A stretch of 64,000 bases of DNA from Pirellulales bacterium (GTDB lineage Bacteria; Planctomycetota; Planctomycetia; Pirellulales; Lacipirellulaceae), in the NCBI GenBank assembly GCA_028279215.1, contig JANQOF010000002.1:1-64000 (forward strand), in the 5' to 3' direction. This document shows, in pieces, positions 43,251-52,200 of this stretch; position 1 is the stretch's first letter; each line of letters starts with the position of its first letter. The notes beneath the pieces were generated by a model. The model did no database searches and was not told the DNA's origin. It saw nothing but the letters and a program-made list of their open reading frames with translations. Position numbers and translations under genes: made by a program.

Positions 43251-43865
43251 ATGAAACGCATTGCCCTGCTGCTGGTTGTCGTAGTATGCGCGTCCAGCCT
43301 GACTGGTTGTGGATGCTGCCGCCGCGTCCGTGGCACCTTGTGCCGAGGTTCGTGGTGCGGTGGTTCGCGAGCACCCGTGTATACTACTCCCGTTGTGGCC
43401 ACTCCCCAGGTTGTCACCGCGCCTCCCGTGGTCCAGGCGCCGGTTGTCCAAGCGCCGCCGGTCGTGCAACCACAAGTGGTCCGGCCGCAGATCGTCCAAC
43501 CGCAACCGGTCATTCAGCCGCAGCCAGTCATCCAGCCCCAGGTGGTTGCCCCCCAATACGTGCCGTGCCCGCCGCAATGTGTACCCTGTCAGCCGCAGTG
43601 TGTGCCGTGCCAACCAGTTTGCCCTTGCCCCTCCCCGTGTCCACCCGCTTGCGATCCGTGCTGCGAATGCTACAGCGATTGCAGTTGCGGTAAGTGCAGC
43701 ACCTGCGACGCAGGCTATGCTGGAGCGGGTAGCGACTGCGGATGCAATGGTCCGTTTGGCATCGAGGTAGCGCCGGGCGAATACCTGAGCGACGTCGAAA
43801 CCAGCGGCGACAACTGGCAGGCGTCGCCCACGCCGGCCGACGAGAGCCAAGACCCCAGCCCGTGA
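43251..43865 (+). CDS. Cys- and Pro-rich lipoprotein
   Basis: A 204-residue protein that I do not recognise as a named family. A lipoprotein signal ends in LTGC (Cys near 21). It is followed by a Val/Gln/Pro repeat region (about 50-105) with repeated motifs such as PQPVIQ. A cysteine-rich block (about 105-165) then has CPPQC, CVPC, CCEC and CGKC pairs. The block could bind metal or form disulfides in the periplasm. Small Cys-rich lipoproteins are frequent in planctomycetes, but their role is not known to me. AAGGAG precedes ATG 43251. Large open frames on the opposite strand are caused by the repetitive codons and are not genes. Confidence 0.8.
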   Translation: MKRIALLLVVVVCASSLTGCGCCRRVRGTLCRGSWCGGSRAPVYTTPVVATPQVVTAPPVVQAPVVQAPPVVQPQVVRPQIVQPQPVIQPQPVIQPQVVAPQYVPCPPQCVPCQPQCVPCQPVCPCPSPCPPACDPCCECYSDCSCGKCSTCDAGYAGAGSDCGCNGPFGIEVAPGEYLSDVETSGDNWQASPTPADESQDPSP

Positions 43866-44065
43866 CTCGGTACCTAACACTACATCCATGAAACAGTCCG
43901 GGCCGCCGCCCTCCCCCCACGTTTGGCGGCCTCGCGGAACCGCCCCCCAACCGCGCGTTCCGCCCTACAACCCACCCCGCCCTTCGCATGCCGTCCTGAA
44001 CGTGCAAAGGTTAGCGGGGTGGTTGTTTTTTGCGCCGTCGTTTTCCCGGCAAGGTACAATGGACC

Positions 44066-45082
44066 ATGATGTTCAACTCTATGACGACTCGAATGCCGAT
44101 CCGTACCGCCGTTACACTTGCCGCTTGCATGGCCATGTCGCAACTCGCTCCCGCGCAGTTGCTCGACGCGCCCACCGCAAGCTCCAACCCCGAACGGTAT
44201 GTAAGCGACGAGCCCGTTATGTTTCGGGTTGGTGCCGAAATCACTGCCAGCCGCGGGGCGTGTCGCGACGTCAGGGCGATGGTTGCCGTCCCGTTCGAGT
44301 GCGACGAGCAGCAGGTTCGCGTGGTCAGCGAAGACATTAGCCGGCACGTCGAAAAGGTTCGGTATCGGCCGCTCGACGGCGTTCGGCAGATGCTCATCAC
44401 AATTCCCCATCTGGCCGCTGGCGAGACCGCCACCGCCGTGGTGACGTTCGAAGTCGACACCAAGAAGATCGAACCGCCCGACGACGATCTTGCCGCGGAA
44501 CTCGTCATTCCTCGCAAACCCAAACGACCGATTCGCAAGTACCTGACCGAAAGCCCCTACATCGAGGTTCGTAACGGCAAAATTCGCTCGCTGGCGCGCC
44601 AACTGTGGCGCGAGTCGGACGAGTTGGCCGGCGATGGCGACCCAACCGACTGGCAGCGCATCGAGTACCTTTACGACTACATGCTCGACAACATCCAATA
44701 CTCCGAAGGCCCCGACAAGAGCGCCCTCAACACGCTTCGCGATGGTAAGGCCGATTGCCACGGTCGCAGCGCTCTGTTCATCGCGCTGTGCCGGTCGAAC
44801 AAAGTGCCCGCTCGTGTCGTGTGGGTGAACAACCACTGCTATGCCGAGTTCTATCTCGAAGACGCCGAGGGCAACGGCAGCTGGTATCCTGTCGAGTCGG
44901 CCGGCACGCGCTCCTTCGGCGGCATGCCACTCGCCCGAACCATCTTGCAAAAGGGCGACAACTTCCAAGTCCCCGAACGCCGCGGCGAAAAGCTCTTCTA
45001 CGCCACCGACTACCTTCTAGCCCTCCCCGTCGGCAACAGCGGCAAGCCCAAGGTGAAGTACATCCGGGAGGTGGTGGAGTGA
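44066..45082 (+). CDS. Exported transglutaminase-like protein
   Basis: A 338-residue protein with a transglutaminase-core (papain-like) domain. A signal-like hydrophobic segment (AVTLAACMAMSQLAPAQ) lies about 17 residues in. A beta-rich N-terminal domain reaches about residue 150. The Cys-His part follows: KADCHGRSALF holds the nucleophilic Cys near residue 235, VNNHCYAEFYL the His, and WYPVESAG an acidic residue (Glu for the usual Asp). Such proteins cut or cross-link peptide or pseudomurein-like bonds; the substrate is unknown. Start is ATG 44066, with 44069 or 44084 as alternatives. It converges with the thioredoxin-like gene with one base between stops. Confidence 0.85.
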   Translation: MMFNSMTTRMPIRTAVTLAACMAMSQLAPAQLLDAPTASSNPERYVSDEPVMFRVGAEITASRGACRDVRAMVAVPFECDEQQVRVVSEDISRHVEKVRYRPLDGVRQMLITIPHLAAGETATAVVTFEVDTKKIEPPDDDLAAELVIPRKPKRPIRKYLTESPYIEVRNGKIRSLARQLWRESDELAGDGDPTDWQRIEYLYDYMLDNIQYSEGPDKSALNTLRDGKADCHGRSALFIALCRSNKVPARVVWVNNHCYAEFYLEDAEGNGSWYPVESAGTRSFGGMPLARTILQKGDNFQVPERRGEKLFYATDYLLALPVGNSGKPKVKYIREVVE

Positions 45083-45083
45083 G

Positions 45084-45617
45084 CTACCGCTCACCGCCCA
45101 CCTCCGCGCCCGCTATTAGCTCATCCAACCCTCCCAAGTGGTGGCCTTTCCACGCTAACTTGCCGGTCGGATCGTAAGCGACCAAGGTCGGGATCATCTG
45201 CACCCCCAACTCATCAAACACTTCTCCTCCTCCGTACGCCACCGGCCAATCGAAGCCGGGGACATCGTCGATTACATTGCGGATCTGTCTCAGCTCTGCC
45301 GCTGTATCGCTAGTGATACCAATCACCACCACGTTCTTGCCTTCCCACCGCTCGTGGAACGCCGCCAAGTCCGGCATCGACGCAATGCACGGACCGCACC
45401 AGGTCGCCCACAGATCAACCACCACCCACTTGCCCGCCAAGTCGTCGGCAGTTAGCGGCTTGTCGGTATTCAGCCAGCCAACGACATTCGCGTCCGGCAA
45501 CGGAGCGGGCAGGCGCACACTCGGCGTGCTGCGCACTTGGCTCACCATGACCACGCCTGCAAACACCAACAACAGCAGTAGCAGCGTCCACATCGGCGAG
45601 GATTTCTTATCGGGCAT
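45084..45617 (-). CDS. Membrane-anchored thioredoxin-like protein (TlpA/ResA type)
   Basis: A 177-residue protein with one N-terminal membrane helix (MWTLLLLLLVFAGVVMV) and a periplasmic thioredoxin fold. DLWATWCGPCIASMP holds the redox pair WCGPC near residue 72, and GVQMIPTLVAYD provides the cis-Pro near residue 145. Proteins of this kind reduce disulfides in cytochrome c or other exported proteins. It lies next to a transglutaminase and near a Cys-rich lipoprotein, both of which could need disulfide control; that is an inference. Confidence 0.93.
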   Translation of the reverse strand: MPDKKSSPMWTLLLLLLVFAGVVMVSQVRSTPSVRLPAPLPDANVVGWLNTDKPLTADDLAGKWVVVDLWATWCGPCIASMPDLAAFHERWEGKNVVVIGITSDTAAELRQIRNVIDDVPGFDWPVAYGGGEVFDELGVQMIPTLVAYDPTGKLAWKGHHLGGLDELIAGAEVGGER

Positions 45618-45837
45618 CGGTCAGCAAGTGAGGGTTTGGTGGGTGGATAACTCTCAGGGCAAGCGGCTGAGTAAATTCACAAAACGCCCAAAACGATTCG
45701 CTGTGCATTTACTCTTCGGCAACTTACAGCGACTGCATGCCAAAAAACAACAGCAAAACAAGTTGCTTATTCATGTGTTCGCAACGTAAGTGAATCGCCA
45801 ACCTGCGAATAAATTCATCCCCTTGGGAATTTACTCC

Positions 45838-45926
45838 CAACGAGGTGAGCCGAACGCGCTAGCGTCGGGTAGCTCCGAACGAGGTGAGCTAGCGTCGGGT
45901 AGCGGCGAAAACACCCGAGGCTCACC
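45838..45926. repeat. REP-like cluster
   Basis: Two tandem copies of a motif with GAGGTGAGC ... GCTAGCGTCGGGTAGC, followed by the inverted piece CCCGAGGCTCACC. The first copy is GTGAGCCGAACGCGCTAGCG plus TCGGGT. It matches REP 1 at 20390 in 22 of 26 positions. The four changes keep the 4-bp stem (ACGC/GCGT here, CGGC/GCCG there). Confidence 0.75.
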
Positions 45927-45959
45927 CCACAGATCAGCGGCTGCAGCGCACCCCCGACC

Positions 45960-46013
45960 ACAACCATTAGACCAAACCCTCAGCCAGCGTCCACAACGAT
46001 TCTTGGCCATCAT
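45960..46013. repeat. Dispersed repeat copy B (similar to 19438-19490)
   Basis: ACAACCATTAGACCAAA ... ACAACGATTCTTGGCCA parallels the segment upstream of the membrane protein gene at 19520. Confidence 0.45.
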
Positions 46014-46064
46014 TCGCGGAGCCGTAGTGCAATGCGTGCACATTTGCATAACACGCCAATGGTT

Positions 46065-46098
46065 CCCCCTCTCGCCAGAGGGAGAGGGTTAGGGTGAG
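46065..46098. repeat. Hairpin repeat with CCCTCTCG...AGAGGG core
   Basis: CCCTCTCGCCAGAGGGAGAG followed by GGTTAGGGTGAG has the look of an intergenic hairpin repeat seen in many bacterial genomes. Only one copy is in the window. Confidence 0.6.
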
Positions 46099-46270
46099 CG
46101 AACATGGTCCGCCAGATAGAGCACGCTCGATACCCGGCCTACAAACAGTTGCAAAATAGTGAGCCGTATGCGCCAGCATCGGATGATTTGGCGCATGAGG
46201 ACGGACTTGAAAGCAACCAAGGCTAGCGACTACCGATCACTCGATGGGCAACTTCAGTTTCCAACCCGGA

Positions 46271-49200
46271 CTAGTCAATCCGGCGGCGAAGCAGAATCGC
46301 GCCTTCCACGTTCACGTCCTCACCCGGCTTAAACGCCACTGGCCGCGTGCGGTCGATCATGTAGAACGCCCGATGCCGGTCGGTGTCGCCCGTTTCGCTA
46401 CCGATTTCTTTCCCAAGCTGATAACCCTGCGGATAGACCTTGTTGTAAAGCGCACGACCTCGCGTCGCGTCGCCACCCGCCTGATTGTTGAACTTCTGCC
46501 GCACATTCGCATCATTGTCCCAATCAGGCGCCGGCAAAACCTCAAAGTACCCCACCGTCACCCACACCGCGAACACCCCGCTCCGCGTCGTCGTCAAATT
46601 GTCGAGCCGCGTCAGCGGCATGTAATGCATGGCGCTGTTGCGCGTGCCATCGATGGCGGGGGTGGAGCAGAGTTCTGAGAACAATGGGACGAGGGCACCA
46701 GGGATGCTTGAATCGAGCGCTGGACCATCGCTAATCCCTGCCTCACGCGCGTCACCGATCAATCCGTTTCCGTTATTATCCGTGGCTGGAGCGCCCCAGG
46801 CGTATCCGTCGCCAGGTCGGAAGGGGTGCGAACGCAGGAGTGAAACATCGACACTTCCATCAAGCAGGTCAGCAATAGGAACCAAGTCACCCGCTTCGGG
46901 CGATCTAAACGGATTGGCAAAGAAAGTTGGACTTAGATTATTGAGTACCAATTCTACACGATCGACCCCTGTTGCTGTTCCTGCAGCAAACAGCGGATCG
47001 TTGTAACCACGTCGACTGAGAACGATGTCGCGCCACGCGGGGCCGAAGTGGCCGTAGCTGGCCAGCGATCCACCAATCACGGCGTCGCCATCGCGTACAC
47101 GATGCATCAAGCCATCGAATACATCTGACCAGAGTGTTGGCAATGTGCCTCCCGGCAATCGCTGGCCAACCACCGTATTCAAGTTCACTTTGCCCGGTTC
47201 GCGGTAGTCGGGCACGCGATTGAACGGGGCAGCGAGGCCGGCGCGTGGATCGTTGAGGTCCACGACGTTGTCGATAGAGTTGGCTGGGTCCGAGCCCAGC
47301 TTGTTGAACGCGACGGGGTTCAACAGCGTGTCGGTCGCGACAAAACGGCTGGGTGTGTGCACGTAGTCGAGAATGCGATGAAAGTGGGGGGCACCGACAG
47401 GCACAGGGTTGCCATTGATGTCGGCTTCGACCGTTGCCGCCGCTGGAGTCGATTGCGTCATATTCAGCAAATGCCCGAAGCCGGCAACCATCGACAGATA
47501 ACGAACGGCATTGGTACGTTCAGCGTCGAGATTGCCGCCGGCGTCCGTGACGGGTCGTCCGGCATCGTAACCATTAATCTGGTCGCCTGCCGCAGCGAGC
47601 GTATTCATCGTCGAGAACTTCCTCAGCATCTCCGCACTACTCCACGCTGGCACCTGCAACAGCTCGTTTTCGCTCACGAATGGGCGGTTGTTCCAGCTGA
47701 GCCAGGGGTAGGTGGAGGCAATACTTCCGTCGGGGCGAGGTGCGCCGAGCGCGGTGCCCATGGTTTCTTCCAAACCGTCACCATTAGGGCCACCAGGATC
47801 TGTTGGGTCGATGCTCGCCTGTGACACAGGTTCCACAAGTTGGGCACGAAGTTCTGGCCTTATGTATACATCGCCGAATACTATGTTTGCAAATCCAAGT
47901 GAATGATTAAGTACGTAGTCGAAGTGGTTGTCATTGACGCGATGAAGATCCTTTACTTCCTGCGGTACCCAGGTTGTTGACAGAGAGTTCCAGTCAATGA
48001 GGTCGACCGGGCGGACCCACGCGAAAAAGTCCTGGAACCAGGACAACCTTGGAGCGATGTTCGCCCATCGAGTCGACATTAAGCCACGTTCCGTTGAGCG
48101 GAATTGAACGTCTGCCGGATTGCCGATGTTCACGCTACTGGTGCCATTGAATATGGTGAGATCAACGGTTCCCGAATCGACAGTCAAATAGGGATTGACC
48201 GGGATACCCGGATCGTACACTGTGCCAACAGTCGCATTATCGTGAATGTTGTAGCTCGGCGGTGGATTCCATGGCAGAGTGGGATCGGCAAGCCGTTGGA
48301 GATGCAAAACCCGATACTTCGTTTCGGTATTTACACCACTCTGAATCGCGTCGGCGAACTCCGGATCATCATCAAACGGTGTGTCGAAGTGCCTACCGTC
48401 ACCTTCGCCACCGGCTGAGTTTTGCGTCGTGAATCCGCCCTCGCCTTCAGCGGCCAATGGATTCCACGTTTGGCCCTCGTCACCTGAGTCGACCTCCAGT
48501 TGTCTAAGTTCGCGCGCACGAACTCCATATCCATAGGCGGGCTCCGATACATTCATATCTTCGACGGGGATGGCAATCGTGGGAGCAACGACTCTGGCGT
48601 TGGTTCTCAACCTAAACCCATCAACCTCTGCAGTCATGTTGATCGTTTCATTTCCAATGGCGATCAGTTCATTTCCTCTGTCCGTCTCAATATATGGAAC
48701 TCTGTTATCAAAACCGCCATTACCATCGATGACGAGTTGCTGTGAGAATGGGTTCGACGATGGACGAAGCTCGATCCGTCGAGTCGCGTCAATCTGCAAC
48801 CCGTGCCGAGTATCTGGTGTCGATCTCTTCGGATCTTGCGTGCCCCCAACATTGCGTCCCATGGTTGTTACAAACCGGAGCCGTTGTCGGTCGTCCCGGA
48901 CCTTGTTGTCGTAGACAGCCCCCGACGAGCCGATGACGGCATAGCGGCCAGGCAAAATCGGGGAAATACTGACATCCCTCCGATCGTCGTCAATGACATT
49001 TGCCACGAAGCGGTGAGTCAAAGAGAACATTTCTCGGGGAGCTCGCTCTTGCCGTCCAAGCGCGACGTAGCTAAACGGTATTCGAACCTGCAACTCGTCG
49101 TACAGCATCCGCAGATCCTCTGACTCCAGATCGTGGTACGTCCGTGTTTGCGCCCTCCATTCATCTTGCGTTTGAAACGTGCCACTCGTTTGCTTCCTGT

Positions 49201-52200
49201 ACGCGCGATACGGCGAGTCGTTGGTGGTGAAGTAATACTCGCGTTCGATGTAAGGATATGGTTTCGCAAACAACAATCGGTCAAAGGAACCGGGTTGATT
49301 CTGTGGGTTGTTATAGGTGGTAACATTATTGTCCACGCCTGTTCGTCGCTGTTGCCATGTGCCTGCCGATGATTTGACCAAGCCACCACTTGGATGCGGG
49401 GCCGTATAATAGTACATATCGTCCCAATCCATGTTGGTGGGAGCGAGCGTATGAACGCCGGGAAGGTTGGCGCCGACTGCCGCATGGACTTGCTCTTTGT
49501 CATACAAAGGATGTGGATCGGATTCATTGCCGGAACTAACGTCCCCGGCGTGCGATTGTGGGTCGTCTCTTGTCTCTTGAAGCCGATCCTGTCCACCGGC
49601 AACTTGATAGCCTGGGTGTTCCTCGACAACAATGAGACGCCACACTGGCGATCGGCGCACCTTGCCACTAACTGGATCAACGTGTGCGGCGTTTGACAAC
49701 CGATCCAGCAAAACTCCATCGATGTCAAGTCGGGTTTCAGGTGTGCCATCACCATCTATGTCTGCCCAGTGGTAGGTGTCGTTCAAGTCGATGACGTTGT
49801 TGCCATCCTGATCGAACGTCTTGATGAACTCCTGGTTAGTTTCGTTCGGATGCTTGGAGAATCCGTGTCGATACAACTCTACCGCTCGCGGACCGTCGCC
49901 TGACCATGGATTGTAAATCTCCACGAAGAGCGAGCCACGTGGTTCCAATCTCTGGTCAAGATCGTCATCCTGTGGGCGGTCTGTCGACGCTCCCGGAGCA
50001 CTTAGATAATTGTCGCCCTTATCTTCCGTTGTGACTCGGTCTTCCAGCCGCGTATCGTGGAATGCAAGCGTCTCGCTTATCAGTAGCTCCGGACGTTCAA
50101 CTCCCCAAACGACGTCACGCGTCGTGTCACCCGGCAACAGTCGATTGCCAACCTGGATGCCATCCGTCAGCGTCGGAATAGGGTTGGTCATGAGCTTGTG
50201 CCCATCGGCGCCAATATTGTCCCAATCGAATACCTGCTGGTGGTTCTCGTCCGTGGCCACATCACCATCGAGTGGGAACACCGACCCATCTTGGCTATTG
50301 ACGCAGTTCCAGCCGTCCCACGGATTCGTGTCGAACTCAAACGGTGTGTTACACGCATCGGAGTCGCGAAAGTCGACGCAATTTACGGCCCATTGAGCGA
50401 TCTGTCGGCATGTGTAACGGCGAAGAGCCTCGCGTCGGGCAGCACGGTCCGACTGGCTGTTATCCGACAGGCGACCATCATCCGTAAGTTCCCGCGCACT
50501 AATTCGCAGGAACCCGCGCACCGATGGATCAAATGGATCATACGGCGCCAAGTAGTCTTCGTCCGTCAGCAGGAGCATCAACACGTAGAGATGCCGGGCG
50601 TAGAGTTGCCGCGCGAGGTGGGCGTCGTCGCGGAAGATCGTTTCGCCGCTGTCCCAAACTCCATTACCATTGGCGTCCAAGAACTTACCGTTACCAGTGA
50701 CATCCTTGCTCATGACGTTGTCGACGTAAGCTGGCGTGCCTAGCTGTTGTTCCCACAGGCTATCCAAAACAGGTTCCAAATCGTTGTTGTCGATGACGCC
50801 GTCGCCCGTTATGTCTCGGGTCGCCAACCGATCTATGAAGCCATCTTCGTCCTTGTCGGCATAAAAGAGGCCGTCACCATCGAGATCGATGAACGGTTCA
50901 CCTGGCTGCCAGACGCCATCGCCATTCAAATCGACCCACGGCTCGCCCGCTTCCACAGGTTCGTCGACGATTCCATTGCCGTTGTTATCTCTGCCATCGC
51001 CGAAGGGGCGGTTGATGTCCATCTTGTAGCCGGCCAGCACCTCTGGCGGCAGAAGCTGCTCGGCGATGTTGTTGAGAATCTGGACGGCCACCGGATCGGT
51101 AGGATCAAACGGAGCCAAATTGCGATCGATTCGGTTGCGTTGGATGCGGAACCAGAGCACGTCTACGATACGCGCGTCGGTCACGCTCTTTCCGGTAAGT
51201 GACTCAAAGTCGTCCGGCCATTGTTGCCGAATTTGGGTTGCGCCAGTGTTGGGGTACACCCCACTTGCAAGTCCTCGTGCAAGCGGCCAGCCGATCTCGG
51301 TAATGTCGTCAACCGTTCCGTTTTGGTCATCGTCGATACCGGCGATACCGGGCGCGCCATCCGGCCCCAACTCGGTGATGTAACTTGGCACCACGTCGGC
51401 TGGTACGGGGATTTCGTAGCTGTCGGTGGTGACTTGGCGGCGATTGATCGATGTGTTGGCGGTTGCCAGAGCAAGTTCCACCGCCGAGGGTTGCGTGGGG
51501 TCGGACGCGACGGTCAGTACGTACTTATTCGGATCGAACGCATCGACCACGTCCCACAACCGACTCGGCGCCGTGCCCGTCTCCGCATCGTAGGCTCGCA
51601 AGATTCGCTCCATTTCAGAAGTGGCGAAAGGAGCGTCGTCGTTGCCCAAGAAAGTCGGATCAGACGCTACTGAACTCGCTGGTAGTCCACGTCGGCTGGC
51701 CATCGATAGATCAGTCTCATAGGTCGAGTCGTCGACCAATGGCACTACGGGGCCGGTCATCGTTGCAGGGTTGACGTTATCCCATACGGCTTCGTTCACA
51801 GGCTGCCCGGTGTAGTCGACGCCTGTGGCGTACTTACTTCGCATGTCGGGCGACGTAGCAAAGGCTGTTGGCGGAACAAACGCACCTAGTCTGGCAGCAC
51901 GCAATGCGTCGGTTTCCGGATAGCCATTGAACTCATAGGCAAACGTCGGTTCGCGCGTATTCATATTGGCGAGGTTGAACGTGCGCCCAGCCGTCCATCG
52001 CTGCGTGATCTGCTGGGAGCCAAACCGACCAATCACGCTCTCGAATCCGACATTGGTACTTCCGGGAACGTTGGCATTTCCAGCCAAAGTTGTTGTCGGC
52101 CGTCCGCCAAAAAGCCGTGCGTTGTCATCAAAGTACGGATCGCCAATCGTGAAGTTGGCGGCAAACGCGCCACTACGCGGCTGCGTAGTTGGCGACAAAA

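Larger units (their letters stand above)
45618..46270. other. 653-bp repeat-bearing intergenic region
   Basis: No gene was recognised. It contains REP-like hairpins (45838-45926), a copy of a dispersed segment (45960-46013) and a hairpin of a widely distributed repeat type (46065-46098). The 3' ends of the pilus-locus transcript and the TlpA promoter side both face it. Confidence 0.65.

Noticed and set aside
42806..43889. Two long minus-strand frames over the Cys-rich lipoprotein gene
   Set aside because: They are produced by the repeated Val/Gln/Pro codons read on the other strand; composition is arginine- and threonine-rich with no domain likeness, and the plus-strand gene has a lipobox and RBS.
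43880..44968. 362-residue minus-strand frame over the transglutaminase gene
   Set aside because: The plus strand encodes a clear Cys-His transglutaminase core; the antisense frame has no recognisable motif.
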